A stretch of 64,000 nucleotides of DNA from Paenibacillus sp. FSL H7-0357 (GCF_000758525.1 NZ_CP009241.1:3782001-3846000), one strand, 5' to 3'; positions 30,448-40,058 are shown, counted from the stretch's first letter. The notes: generated by a model from the sequence alone, not told the origin. Translations and numbers: made by a program.

Positions 30448-30752
30448 TTGAAAGTAGGGGCCCTAAAGCCCGCAGCGGGTTTGTTTATTCGTAACGGGCT
30501 CAGGAGGCGCTATGGAGAGTGAAACCCCTGTTTATTCTCTTTTGCGGACCCGGGCGACCTTATCTGCTCTGCATTCTATCTAAAAACGGCCAGCAGGGAG
30601 AAATAACTGCGCTGGAGTCCGTTTTCCTACTGTAACAGGCTAAAAGCCCCAAATAAGTGCAACTCGGTCCGTTCGTGCTCAGAGTACCCATGATTCCTTA
30701 GGGCATACAGCAGCAGGTTTTGGCGGGGAAGCGGTTTGAAGATACGCCTTAG
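30448..30752 (+). repeat. dispersed intergenic repeat, intact copy
   Basis: This 305-bp stretch matches, at roughly 80 percent by eye, the reverse complement of 51636-51892 joined to 53650-53698 (306 bp). Shared blocks include AACTGCGCTGGAGTCCG, AAGTGCAACTCGGTCCGTTC and GCGGTTTGAAGA. It holds no conserved reading frame (a 20-codon ORF in this copy is stopped early in the other), and I see no terminal inverted repeats. It fills most of the 449-bp gap between the debranching and AraC genes. Confidence 0.8.
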
Positions 30753-30767
30753 AACAAAAGAATGTTG

Positions 30768-30792
30768 AAGCCGCCCTTTTGGGCGGTTTTTT
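30768..30792 (+). terminator. intrinsic terminator
   Basis: AAGCCGCCC-TTTT-GGGCGGTTTTTT. It probably ends the glucan operon transcript and any transcript of the repeat. Confidence 0.85.
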
Positions 30793-30849
30793 AAAAATAT
30801 AATTTATATGAGGAAGGCGAGGCCGTTTCCACTTTTGATAGAGGAAAGG

Positions 30850-31722
30850 TTACGTTCGATGTCGCTTTCGATACGCCATTGGCGGCTCACCGACAATTTT
30901 TTTGAATACGGAGTTGAAAGTGTCAATATCCCGGTATCCTACCGACTCGGCAATCATGCTGATCTTGAGATCAGAGGTGCGCAGCCGTTCGCAGCTTTTT
31001 TGAATCCGCAGATGCTGCAGGTAGGAGCCAAAGGACTGGCCGGTATGCTTGAGAAACATGCGTTGAAGATGCCGGCTGCTCCAGCGGGACATTTGGGCCA
31101 GATGGGCAAGAGTGATTCCCTCGGAAAGCTTCTGCTCCATAAATAGAATGACCTGGGCGAAATCGGAAGCCTCGATTGTGGACCTGTCTTGATCCGCATA
31201 TAGTTGTCTGTATACGGTGACTATCAGCTGGCTTAGCAGTGTTTGCAGCATAGTTACGGAGCCGATGCCAGGCACAGACATTTCGCGGTGGAGATTCAGC
31301 ATTAGTTTCTCTATCGAGCCGTCCCAATCCGAGACGGAAAAATAAGCTGATCCCCTGCTGCCGAGTGACTGCAGATGTTCTATAATTGGTGATTCTTCTT
31401 GCAGCAGGGCGGACAAACGGTCCACCATATGATCATCAAAAAGACAGTTATAGACTATCAAACGGTCCTGTTCTGGATGAGATGTGGCCGGCCGGAACAC
31501 GTGGGAAACGCCCACCGGAATCACGAACAGCATGCCTTTGCGAACCGGAATCACAGCTTGATCAATGTGATGAAAACCCCGCCCTTCAGCGACGTAGCAA
31601 TATTCAATAAAGTCATGGGAGTGATAAGGAGCGAAGAAGTTTTCCGCGTAGCGGTTGACCAGCAAGTGCAGATTGTTCTTCAACAAACTCTCGCTTTTGA
31701 ACAATTGTGCGGATCGTTGCAT
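30850..31722 (-). CDS. AraC-family regulator with cupin domain (RhaS/RhaR-like layout)
   Basis: A 290-residue protein. The N-terminal cupin has PYHSHDFIEYCYVAEGRGFHHIDQAVIPVRKGMLFVIP; the C-terminal double HTH has ITLAHLAQMSRWSSRHLQRMFLKHTGQSF and ISMIAESVGYRDIDTFNSVFKKIVGEPP. The frame is open to 31818, but ATG 31722 has an excellent AGGAGG 8 bp upstream. It is divergent from the GH78 rhamnosidase with 134 bp between; the region before the rhamnosidase has TATAAT near 31801 but no good -35, as expected for an AraC-type activated gene. Confidence 0.88.
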   Translation of the reverse strand: MQRSAQLFKSESLLKNNLHLLVNRYAENFFAPYHSHDFIEYCYVAEGRGFHHIDQAVIPVRKGMLFVIPVGVSHVFRPATSHPEQDRLIVYNCLFDDHMVDRLSALLQEESPIIEHLQSLGSRGSAYFSVSDWDGSIEKLMLNLHREMSVPGIGSVTMLQTLLSQLIVTVYRQLYADQDRSTIEASDFAQVILFMEQKLSEGITLAHLAQMSRWSSRHLQRMFLKHTGQSFGSYLQHLRIQKSCERLRTSDLKISMIAESVGYRDIDTFNSVFKKIVGEPPMAYRKRHRT

Positions 31723-31856
31723 GTAATCTCCTCCTATAAAAAATGGCATGATTTCAGGGATATATTGACCGTATTGCCGGGTAATGAAAGCGGTACCGAA
31801 GCTATAATTATAGAGCAATGATTAAATTATAGCTATAGAGGGAGGATCACACCGAT

Positions 31857-34529
31857 ATGTTCGCAATAGAAAAACTTCGCTGTGAGTACAAACAAAACCC
31901 GCTCGGCATCGATCTCGCTGCACCCCAAATCAGCTGGCAGCTGGTAACGGATCGCAGAGATTGCAAACAGGCTGCTTACCAGATTCAGGTTGCTGTGGAT
32001 AGCAGCTACCGTGAAATGCGCTGGGATTCCGGCAGAGTGGAGTCATCGCAGTCCATTCATGTCGCGCTAGATCAGGTGAAGCCGGACGCGCGCACGCGTT
32101 ACTATTACCAAGTTAGGGCATGGGATCAAACCGGAGTGTGCTCCCGCTGGTCGGAGACTGCATTTTTTGAAACCGGGCTAATGGGTGAGCTATGGGAGGG
32201 AGAGTGGATCAGTGCTCCAACCGAGTATTTCACTGAAGATTCCGAGGTTTGCCCGCAGCTTCGTACATTCGTTGAGCTTAAAGGGACGGTTGCAAGTGCA
32301 AGAATTTATGTTACCGCACTGGGTCTGTATGAGCTGCAGTTGAACGGCCGGCGTGTCGGAAATCACTATTTCACTCCCGGTTGGACGAGTTACGGTAAAC
32401 GCTTACAGTATCAAACGTATGACGTAACCAATCTCCTGTCCGGGGGGACAAATGTGCTAGGCGCACTGCTGGGGAATGGCTGGTACAAGGGACATCTGGG
32501 ATGGAAAAAGGAGAAAAAAATCTATGGATCAACAACAGCGCTTTTACTGGAACTTCATATAAAATATACGGATGGCAGTACGCAGCGCATCCATACCGGG
32601 CAAGGCTGGGAGGCGGCAGAAAGCGCGATCCGCATGTCGGATATCTATATGGGTGAGACTTACGATGCACGGCTGGAGCGTAATCTTATGAGTACACCGG
32701 AAGCAGGATGGCATCCCGTTGCTGTCATCGGGCATTCCAAAGATATAATTGTGGCACAGGAAAATGTTCCTGTAACCCGGAATGAGAGTCTGCAGCCTAT
32801 TGCACTGCTGACAACTCCCCAAGGCGATAAAGTTCTGGATATGGGGCAGAACATGGTCGGTTGGCTCAAATTTTCGGTACAGGGGAAGGCCGGGGAGACC
32901 GTTGAACTTCAGCATGCCGAAATATTGGACGGGGACGGCAATTTCTACCGGGAAAATATCCGTAGTGCGATGCAGCTCATCCGCTATACGCTGAAGGGTG
33001 ATGAAATAGAGGGCTATGAGCCTCATTTCACCTTCCAGGGGTTTCGTTATGTGAAGCTTACAGGCTTCCCGGAAACCGTTCAACTTGAGGATTTCACAGG
33101 TGTGGTGGTGCATTCAGATATGGAGCGTACCGGGGACTTCCAGTGTTCGGATCCCTTGGTGAACCAGCTGCATCACAATATTCTTTGGGGGCAGAAGGGG
33201 AACTTTCTGGATGTGCCAACCGACTGCCCGCAGCGGGATGAACGGCTCGGCTGGACCGGTGATGCGCAGATGTTTGTCCGTACAGCTTCGTATCTGATGA
33301 ACACTGCGCCGTTCTTCACCAAATGGCTGCGGGATTTGAAGGCGGATCAGACCCCTGAAGGAGGCATTCCGTTTTATGTTCCCAACCTGACGGAAGCTTT
33401 CTCTGACGGCTGGGGAGAGACAAGCAACTCGTCGGCAGCTTGGGGTGATGCAGCTGCAGTCTGTCCATGGACGATCTATGAAATGTACGGCGACAAACGG
33501 CTTCTAGCAGAACAGTATGAGAGTATGAAAAGCTGGGTGGGATATATTCGCGCCCAGGGAGACAATCCTTATTTGTGGAATACCGGATTTCATTTCGGGG
33601 ACTGGCTGGCGCTGGATTCAAAGCCGGACAGCTATGTTGGAGCCACAGATCCCAATTACGTAGCTACCGCATTTTATGCCTATTCGGTTTCACTGACAAT
33701 TAAAGCTGCTACCGCGCTGGGAAATACAAAGGATGCCGATGATTACCGCGAATTACATCGAAGAATCCTTGAATCCTTCCACGGAGAATATGTGAATCCA
33801 GACGGGCAGTTATCCGTCCCCACCCAAACGGCTCAGGTGTTGGCGCTGCGCTTTGATCTTATAGACGGGGCAGCAAAGGAGCAGGCAATCCTGAAACTGG
33901 CAGAACTGCTCGCCGAAGCCGGAGATCATCTGACGACAGGTTTTGTGGGCACGCCTTATCTGAATCCTGTACTTAGTGACAGCGGGCACAACAACCTTGC
34001 CTACAAGCTGCTCTTTCAGAAGGATTATCCATCCTGGCTCTATCAAGTGACTAAAGGGGCAACTACGATCTGGGAGCATTGGGACGGGATCAAGGAGGAC
34101 GGCAGCTTCTGGAGTGCAGACATGAACTCCTTTAATCACTACGCATACGGAGCAATCGGAGAATGGCTGTACCGTTATGTTGCCGGAATCGGGCCGGACG
34201 AAGCTGAGCCGGGATTTAAGAAGGTTCATATCCGTCCGAGACCGGGCCAAGGCATGGATTTCGCCAAAGCCAGCCTAGAAACCATGTATGGCACAGTGGC
34301 TTCGTCATGGCGGCGGCTGGAGGATGGCGGTATGGAAGTTCAGATTACAGTCCCCGCAAATACAAGTGCGGTAGTTATACTTCCGGGAGCAGCGCTGCAG
34401 GGATTGCTTGAGAGCCGCGTTCCGGTGGAGCAGGCTGAAGGCATCTACAGCACATTGCCTGCAGAAACTGGTGTGCAAATAGAAATGGGATCGGGCAGCT
34501 ACCAATTTACTTACGGGTATCCTTTGTAA
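31857..34529 (+). CDS. alpha-L-rhamnosidase, GH78
   Basis: An 890-residue enzyme without signal peptide. The order of the family is visible: N-terminal beta domains (LRCEYKQNPLGIDLAAPQISWQL), a rhamnose-binding domain (ARIYVTALGLYELQLNGRRV, HYFTPGWTSY), the (alpha/alpha)6 barrel and a C-terminal beta domain (EPGFKKVHIRPRPG). The barrel motifs DCPQRDERLGWTGDAQ and TTIWEHWDG contain the acidic catalytic residues of GH78. It removes terminal alpha-L-rhamnose, probably from imported plant or flavonoid glycosides, since it is cytoplasmic. A divergent AraC activator gene and a terminator bracket it. Confidence 0.92.
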   Translation: MFAIEKLRCEYKQNPLGIDLAAPQISWQLVTDRRDCKQAAYQIQVAVDSSYREMRWDSGRVESSQSIHVALDQVKPDARTRYYYQVRAWDQTGVCSRWSETAFFETGLMGELWEGEWISAPTEYFTEDSEVCPQLRTFVELKGTVASARIYVTALGLYELQLNGRRVGNHYFTPGWTSYGKRLQYQTYDVTNLLSGGTNVLGALLGNGWYKGHLGWKKEKKIYGSTTALLLELHIKYTDGSTQRIHTGQGWEAAESAIRMSDIYMGETYDARLERNLMSTPEAGWHPVAVIGHSKDIIVAQENVPVTRNESLQPIALLTTPQGDKVLDMGQNMVGWLKFSVQGKAGETVELQHAEILDGDGNFYRENIRSAMQLIRYTLKGDEIEGYEPHFTFQGFRYVKLTGFPETVQLEDFTGVVVHSDMERTGDFQCSDPLVNQLHHNILWGQKGNFLDVPTDCPQRDERLGWTGDAQMFVRTASYLMNTAPFFTKWLRDLKADQTPEGGIPFYVPNLTEAFSDGWGETSNSSAAWGDAAAVCPWTIYEMYGDKRLLAEQYESMKSWVGYIRAQGDNPYLWNTGFHFGDWLALDSKPDSYVGATDPNYVATAFYAYSVSLTIKAATALGNTKDADDYRELHRRILESFHGEYVNPDGQLSVPTQTAQVLALRFDLIDGAAKEQAILKLAELLAEAGDHLTTGFVGTPYLNPVLSDSGHNNLAYKLLFQKDYPSWLYQVTKGATTIWEHWDGIKEDGSFWSADMNSFNHYAYGAIGEWLYRYVAGIGPDEAEPGFKKVHIRPRPGQGMDFAKASLETMYGTVASSWRRLEDGGMEVQITVPANTSAVVILPGAALQGLLESRVPVEQAEGIYSTLPAETGVQIEMGSGSYQFTYGYPL

Positions 34530-34554
34530 ATGCCGTAATTGCTCTGTTCAGACT

Positions 34555-34605
34555 CGGCAGTGTCAGGTTCTTACTCCACAGTGAGAGCCTGCCGCTGTTT
34601 TTTTT
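34555..34605 (+). terminator. intrinsic terminator after the rhamnosidase gene
   Basis: CAGGTTCTTACT and AGTGAGAGCCTG arms, with outer CGGCAG/CTGCCG, then eight T residues. Confidence 0.8.
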
Positions 34606-34806
34606 CGCTTAATTTTACTCTATGATCTTTGCACTTACGCTCTGGCAAACGTTTTAACTGCAGACAAAACTTAGAGGAAAACATTAAAGTACATTGCTAA
34701 ACTTTTTTAAATTGATATTGCGGCTAATCAAGGGTCTGGCGGGTTTAGCTTAGCACTTGCATAAATGTTGTACGATTACATTAGAAACGAAAGGAGGAGA
34801 TCTTAC

Positions 34807-35484
34807 TTGGAAAAAGATAACGTTGCTTTCACGCTGCACTTGAGCGCAAAGCCCGGCGAAATCTTTACTTTCGGCACTTATCCGCAGACGGTTGGCGGCG
34901 AGGACAGAACACCAATTAAGTGGCGGGTGCTGCAAAATTCGGGTAGTGAGTTATTCATTTTGAGCGAGTACATTTTGGACTGCAGGCGATATCATGGGGA
35001 GAATGCTGATATTACATGGCGTGACTCTGATTTGCGAAGGTGGCTGAACGATGAGTTTTATAATGCCGCATTCAATGACTCCGAGAAGAGGTTCATCAAG
35101 ACTACACATTGCGCTGACAATGGAGAGGGTAGTGCAGACACGGAGGACAAGGTTTTTTTGCCCAGTGTTTCTGAGGTGAAAGAACTGACCTATAAACTTG
35201 ATGAAGTCTCTTTAAGTGCGAAACGTCGGGCAATAGCAACAGAATTTGCCAGAATAAAAAAGAACGATGGATGCCACTTGTACGTGTATAATAAAAAAGT
35301 AAAAAATGACTATATCACCGAGGAGGGTGAAGAATCGGGCTGCTCCTGGTGGTGGCTGAGAACTCAGCATGGCAGTTCTTCACGCGCGTTTTTTATTGGC
35401 CCTCGCAGCAGTATTCGCAGTTATGGACGTGTCAACTTAGCTTGTTACGGTGTGCGTCCCGCTTTAGTAATACATTTTCAATGA
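34807..35484 (+). CDS. DUF6273 domain protein (225 aa)
   Basis: The sequence FGTYPQTVGG, PIKWRVLQNSGSELFILSEYILDCRRY, then ITWRDSDLRRWLNDEFYNAAFNDSEKRFI and a C-terminal WWWLRTQHGSSSRAFFIG with GVRPALVIHF is the typical DUF6273 order. The fold resembles the C-type-lectin-like/formylglycine-generating class, with ligand contacts in the aromatic C-terminal loops. There is no signal peptide, so it is cytoplasmic here; many relatives sit in larger exported proteins. TTG 34807 follows AAAGGAGGAG; upstream in-frame codons to 34765 have no ribosome site. Function unknown. Confidence 0.8.
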   Translation: MEKDNVAFTLHLSAKPGEIFTFGTYPQTVGGEDRTPIKWRVLQNSGSELFILSEYILDCRRYHGENADITWRDSDLRRWLNDEFYNAAFNDSEKRFIKTTHCADNGEGSADTEDKVFLPSVSEVKELTYKLDEVSLSAKRRAIATEFARIKKNDGCHLYVYNKKVKNDYITEEGEESGCSWWWLRTQHGSSSRAFFIGPRSSIRSYGRVNLACYGVRPALVIHFQ

Positions 35485-35649
35485 TAAGGATCGGCGCTGG
35501 AATATTCATGGAATCGGCCATCTTTTCCGTAGAAATACCTCTCATAGGTTATGCTGCGTAATCTCTATAATGAAGGTGTATTGCATAGAAAGGAGGAGCA
35601 TCGGCTACAGCTACGATCAAGCACCTACACATTTTGGAGGAGGAGTATA

Positions 35650-38600
35650 ATGCGCAGCAAGTATCTTGCAGGCTCACTTGTAGTCATTCTGCTGATCTCA
35701 AGCTGGTTCCCGGCCGTTGGGCCTTTCGCACCCGTATCTGCGGCTGGCGGAACGAACCTGACGCTGGGAAAGAACGTAACGTCGAGTGGACAATCTCAAA
35801 CGTACAGCCCGGACTACATCAAAGACAGCAACCAGGAAACCTACTGGGAAAGCACGAACAGTGCATTCCCCCAATGGATTAGTGTCGATCTTGGAGCAAG
35901 TACGAGCATGGATCAAATTGTACTCAAAGTTCCTGCAGGCTGGGAAACCCGTACACAAACGCTTGCCATCCAAGGCAGTACGAACGGCACAACGTTTACA
36001 GATATTGTCGGATCCAAGGAGTACGTATTTAATCCGGCGGTGGCTGGCAATTCAGTTACCATTCATTTCACCGCTGTCAGTACACGTTACGTCCGTCTGA
36101 AAGTAACAGCCAATACCGGCTGGCCAGCTGCACAACTCTCTGAATTCGAAATTTATGGTACCGGCAGCATTACGCCAACACCAACACCAACAGCGACTCC
36201 AACTCCTACAGCAACAATTACACCAACAGCTTCACCAACGGTTACACCGACACCAACAGTCAACCCGACAGCAACTCCAACGACTTCTCCGGGCAGCAAC
36301 ATTGCCACCGGCAAAACAATCAGCGCATCCTCAAGTACTCAATCGTTCGTGGCTGCTAATGCAAACGATAATAATACAAGCACATACTGGGAAGGCAGCG
36401 GCAATCCAAGTACATTAACGCTTGATCTCGGCGCAAATTATAACGTTACATCGGTGGTGCTCAAGCTTAATCCGTCCACTGAATGGGGTACGCGCACACA
36501 AACCATTCAAGTGCTCGGCCATAACCAGGACACGACGGCTTTTGGCAGTCTGGTATCTGCACAATTGTATACGTTTAATCCGGCCTCCGGCAATACGGTC
36601 ACTATTCCGGTGACCGCAACGGTCAAACGTATACAGCTTAAAGTCACAGCAAATTCCGGCGCACCGGCCGGACAAATTGCTGAATTTCAAGTATTCGGCA
36701 CACCTGCACCGAACCCGGATCTCCTGATTAGCGGCATATCTTGGACACCTGCCGCTCCTGTTGAGAGCAGTGTGATCACGTTGAATGCAACGGTTAAGAA
36801 CAACGGCAATGCAAGTTCCGCAGCCTCTACGGTGAATTTTTACCTGAACCGTGAACTTGCCGGAACTTCCCCGGTAGGCGCATTAGCGGCAGGCGGGTCG
36901 GCGAACGTTTCGCTGAATATAGGAACAAAAGCCGCTGCATCCTACGCCTTAAACGCCAAAGTTGATGAGAGCAACCTTATAATCGAGCAGAACGACACCA
37001 ACAACAGCTATACGAATGCAGCATCGCTCGTTGTCGCTCCTGTGACTAGCTCAGATCTGGTGGGTACAGTATCGTGGACACCAAGCAACCCGGTTGCCAA
37101 TAACGCTGTCAACTTTACTGTGAATCTTAAAAATCAGGGAACCATGGATTCAGCAAATGGTGCCCATGGAGTCACTGTAGTTCTTAAGAATTCTGCAGGT
37201 TCAACCATTCAAACCTTTAACGGTTCCTACAGTGGTACCCTCGCTGCCGGAGCATCTGTTCATGTTGCAATTCCGGGGACTTGGGCAGCGCTTAATGGCA
37301 ACTATACCGTAACTACTACCGTTGCCGCAGACGCCAACGAAGTGACGGCAAAGCAGGCTAACAATGTAAATACAACAAATCTGGTTGTATATTCTCTTCG
37401 TGGGGCAAGTGTACCCTATACACGGTACGACACCGATGACGCTGCCCGAGGTGGAGCTGCAGCCCTGAAGAGTGCACCTACGTTCAATCAGGCATTGATT
37501 GCTTCGGAAGCTTCCGGCCAGCGTTATGTGGCACTGCCCTCGAACGGTTCTTATGCCCAGTGGACAGTAAGACCGGGTGAAGGCGGTGCGGGTGTAACCA
37601 TGAGATTCACCATGCCAGATTCGGCAGACGGTATGGGGCTTAACGGTTCGCTGGATGTATATGTAAATGGAGTCAAGGCCAAGACTATTCCGCTGACCTC
37701 CTATTACAGCTGGCAGTATTTCTCGGGCGATATGCCGGGAGATGCACCTAGTGCAGGACGCCCGCTGTTCCGTTTTGATGAAGTGCATTGGAAAATGGAC
37801 ACAGCGCTGCAACCGGGAGATACGATACGCATTCAGAAGAATAACGGGGACAGCCTGGAATATGGTGTGGATTTCATTGAAATTGAGCCCGTTCCGACGG
37901 CTGTCTCACGTCCGGCAGGTGCAGTCTCTGTAACGGATTACGGGGCAGTGGCGAATGACAATAAGGATGATCTTGCTGCTTTCAATTCTGCTGTTACTGC
38001 AGCAGTTGCAGGCGGGAAAACACTTTACATTCCGGCAGGAACCTTCAACCTCAGCAGCATTTGGCAGATTGGCTCGATCAGTAAAATGATAAGCAACATA
38101 ACAATTACTGGAGCGGGTTACTGGCATACAAATCTCCAGTTTACCAATCCAAATGCGGCGGGTGGAGGCATTTCGCTCCGAATAACAGGCAAGCTTGATT
38201 TCAGCAATGTGTATCTTAATTCGAATCTGCGTTCCAGATATGGGCAAAATGCGATTTACAAGGGTTTCATGGACAATTTTGGAACCAATTCCATCATCCA
38301 TGACGTCTGGGTAGAGCATTTTGAATGCGGCATGTGGGTTGGGGACTATGGGCATACTCCGGCAATCTATGCCAGCGGGTTGGTGGTCGAGAACAGCCGC
38401 ATCCGCAACAACCTCGCCGACGGAATCAACTTCGCCCAAGGAACAAGCAACTCCACCGTACGTAACAGCAGCGTGCGGAATAACGGAGATGACGGTCTTG
38501 CGGTGTGGACCAGCAATACCAATGGTGCACCTGCGGGTGTAAACAATAGCTTCTCCTACAATACGATCGAGAATAACTGGCGTGCAGCGGCTATTGCCTT

Positions 38601-39102
38601 CTTTGGCGGAAGCGGGCATAAGGCTGATCATAATTACATCATTGACACCGTTGGAGGTTCCGGAATCCGAATGAACACGGTGTTCCCGGGATATCATTTC
38701 CAGAACAATACCGGCATTGTATTCTCGGATACAACCATAATCAACAGCGGAACCAGTAAAGACTTGTACGATGGAGAACGCGGAGCGATAGATCTGGAGG
38801 CTTCCAATGATCCGATCAAGAACGTAACATTCACCAATATTGATATCATCAACACTCAGCGGGATGCAGTTCAGTTCGGCTACGGAAGCGGATTCGAGAA
38901 TATTGTGTTTAACAACATCAATATTAACGGTACTGGACTTGACGGGATTACCACCTCGCGGTTCGCGGGGCCTCATCCGGGTGCGGCGATCTACACTTAT
39001 ACCGGCAATGGTTCCGCAACGTTCAAGAACCTGACGACAAGTAATATCGCTTATCCAGCGTTATACTTCATCCAAAATGGGTTTAAGTTGACCATTCAAT
39101 AA
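35650..39102 (+). CDS. secreted multidomain alpha-1,3-glucanase (mycodextranase), GH87 type
   Basis: A 1,150-residue exported protein. Signal peptide 1-33; F5/8-type-C (discoidin) domain about 34-172; Thr/Pro linker 173-216; second discoidin domain 217-355; two CARDB domains about 356-580; a beta-sandwich CBM-like region 583-752; right-handed parallel beta-helix 757-1150 starting VTDYGAVANDNKDD. The helix has LADGINFAQGTSNS and RNNGDDGLAVWTS; D924, D947 and D948 are the likely catalytic cluster, as in GH87 enzymes. It would cleave alpha-1,3-glucan of fungal walls or dental-type mutan. ATG 35650 follows GGAGGAGGAG. It has its own terminator. Confidence 0.82.
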   Translation: MRSKYLAGSLVVILLISSWFPAVGPFAPVSAAGGTNLTLGKNVTSSGQSQTYSPDYIKDSNQETYWESTNSAFPQWISVDLGASTSMDQIVLKVPAGWETRTQTLAIQGSTNGTTFTDIVGSKEYVFNPAVAGNSVTIHFTAVSTRYVRLKVTANTGWPAAQLSEFEIYGTGSITPTPTPTATPTPTATITPTASPTVTPTPTVNPTATPTTSPGSNIATGKTISASSSTQSFVAANANDNNTSTYWEGSGNPSTLTLDLGANYNVTSVVLKLNPSTEWGTRTQTIQVLGHNQDTTAFGSLVSAQLYTFNPASGNTVTIPVTATVKRIQLKVTANSGAPAGQIAEFQVFGTPAPNPDLLISGISWTPAAPVESSVITLNATVKNNGNASSAASTVNFYLNRELAGTSPVGALAAGGSANVSLNIGTKAAASYALNAKVDESNLIIEQNDTNNSYTNAASLVVAPVTSSDLVGTVSWTPSNPVANNAVNFTVNLKNQGTMDSANGAHGVTVVLKNSAGSTIQTFNGSYSGTLAAGASVHVAIPGTWAALNGNYTVTTTVAADANEVTAKQANNVNTTNLVVYSLRGASVPYTRYDTDDAARGGAAALKSAPTFNQALIASEASGQRYVALPSNGSYAQWTVRPGEGGAGVTMRFTMPDSADGMGLNGSLDVYVNGVKAKTIPLTSYYSWQYFSGDMPGDAPSAGRPLFRFDEVHWKMDTALQPGDTIRIQKNNGDSLEYGVDFIEIEPVPTAVSRPAGAVSVTDYGAVANDNKDDLAAFNSAVTAAVAGGKTLYIPAGTFNLSSIWQIGSISKMISNITITGAGYWHTNLQFTNPNAAGGGISLRITGKLDFSNVYLNSNLRSRYGQNAIYKGFMDNFGTNSIIHDVWVEHFECGMWVGDYGHTPAIYASGLVVENSRIRNNLADGINFAQGTSNSTVRNSSVRNNGDDGLAVWTSNTNGAPAGVNNSFSYNTIENNWRAAAIAFFGGSGHKADHNYIIDTVGGSGIRMNTVFPGYHFQNNTGIVFSDTTIINSGTSKDLYDGERGAIDLEASNDPIKNVTFTNIDIINTQRDAVQFGYGSGFENIVFNNININGTGLDGITTSRFAGPHPGAAIYTYTGNGSATFKNLTTSNIAYPALYFIQNGFKLTIQ

Positions 39103-39110
39103 GATTAACT

Positions 39111-39167
39111 AAAGGCTCCTGCCTGAGAAGGATTCCATTAAGGGATATCTCGGGCAGGGCCTTTTTG
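39111..39167 (+). terminator. intrinsic terminator after the glucanase gene
   Basis: AAAGGCTCCTGCC pairs with GGGCAGGGCCTTT across a long loop with inner GAGA/TCTC pairing, followed by T residues. Confidence 0.8.
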
Positions 39168-39187
39168 TATAAACCTGGATATCAATC

Positions 39188-39243
39188 CTGACAGAGCTGA
39201 ATATCCATGTTATGATATGAATGAATAAAAATTAATTCATTCA
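39188..39243 (+). promoter_or_regulatory. promoter with TetR-type operator
   Basis: CTGACA (39188-39193), a 17-bp spacer and TATGAT (39211-39216). Directly downstream are TGAATGAAT (39218-39226) and ATTCATTCA (39235-39243), 9-bp arms of an inverted repeat with an 8-bp centre, overlapping the start site. The TetR gene at 40102, second in this transcript, is the likely repressor. Confidence 0.65.
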
Positions 39244-39287
39244 CCACTAAGCTTGACTTAAACACAGAAGATACTGGAGGGGCTTCA

Positions 39288-40058
39288 ATGAAAAAAGTTA
39301 CTGCATTTATCGGAAATCATCAGAAGCATTCGACTTACAAGGCAGTATGTGAATTTGAGCGTAATCTCAAAGCTTATGGTAATATTGAGTTCGAAATCGT
39401 ATTTCTGAAAGATTATCAGCTTGAATATTGCCGGGGTTGTAAGGTATGTTTTGATAAAGGGGAGGAATATTGCCCTTTGCATGATGATCGTGACATTCTG
39501 ATGGAAAAGATGATCCAATCAGACGGAGTTATTTTTGCCACTCCCAATTACGCATTTCATGTATCCGCACCAATGAAGAACCTGCTGGACCGGCTTGCTT
39601 TTACATTCCATAGACCGCGTTTTTTCGGGAAGACCTTTACGGCTATTGTTAATCAGGGAATCTTTGGAGGCAACGCTATCGTTAAGTATCTTAGCAGTAT
39701 GGGGGGTAACTTCGGATTTCGGGTTTCCAAAGGCTGTGTCCTGACGACGCTTGAGCCCCGGAGTGAAGCTGCGCAGAACAAAATAACCCGGGAAATCAAA
39801 AAAGCCTCTGTGAGATTTTACAAGAACCTTATGCGACCAGCACCACCAGTTCCTTCTTTTTTCAGGCTGATGACATTCCGTATGTCCCGTACCAGCATTC
39901 AGCTAATGCTCGACGATAAGTCTAAGGATTACCGGTATTACAAGGAAAACGGCTGGTTTGAATCGGGGTACTATTACCCGGTTTCCTTAGGGCTCGTCAA
40001 AAAAATGGCTGGTCGTATTTTCGATGGAATGGGAAAAAGAATGGCTAAACGCTCATAG
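39288..40058 (+). CDS. NADPH-dependent FMN reductase / flavodoxin-fold protein
   Basis: A 256-residue protein with a flavodoxin-like fold: the FMN phosphate-loop region FIGNHQKHSTYKAV, a Cys cluster CRGCKVCFDKGEEYCPLHDD (three or four Cys, typical of the NAD(P)H reductase group with extra iron- or redox-active Cys), and the FMN contact ATPNYAFHVSAPMKNLLDRL. It may reduce quinones or xenobiotics in the cytoplasm. GAGGGG precedes the ATG. It shares a transcript with the TetR gene 43 bp downstream, so it is probably induced by a small molecule. Confidence 0.82.
   Translation: MKKVTAFIGNHQKHSTYKAVCEFERNLKAYGNIEFEIVFLKDYQLEYCRGCKVCFDKGEEYCPLHDDRDILMEKMIQSDGVIFATPNYAFHVSAPMKNLLDRLAFTFHRPRFFGKTFTAIVNQGIFGGNAIVKYLSSMGGNFGFRVSKGCVLTTLEPRSEAAQNKITREIKKASVRFYKNLMRPAPPVPSFFRLMTFRMSRTSIQLMLDDKSKDYRYYKENGWFESGYYYPVSLGLVKKMAGRIFDGMGKRMAKRS

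Noticed and set aside
34640..34660. CcpA (cre) site candidate GGCAAACGTTTTAAC before the DUF6273 gene
   Set aside because: The AAACGTTT core is palindromic but the outer positions do not fit the cre consensus, and the gene has no known catabolic role.
34807..35484. Diversity-generating retroelement target
   Set aside because: The C-terminal fold is suggestive, but no reverse transcriptase, template repeat or accessory gene is in the window.
36170..36297. Short tandem repeat resembling a CRISPR or minisatellite
   Set aside because: It is the Thr/Pro linker of the glucanase, a protein-level repeat in frame with the gene, without spacers.
37906..38976. Long minus-strand ORF (356 codons) opposite the glucanase gene
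   Set aside because: It lies fully inside the GH87 catalytic part, has no ribosome site and its translation shows no domain; it is a shadow of the codon pattern of the beta-helix.
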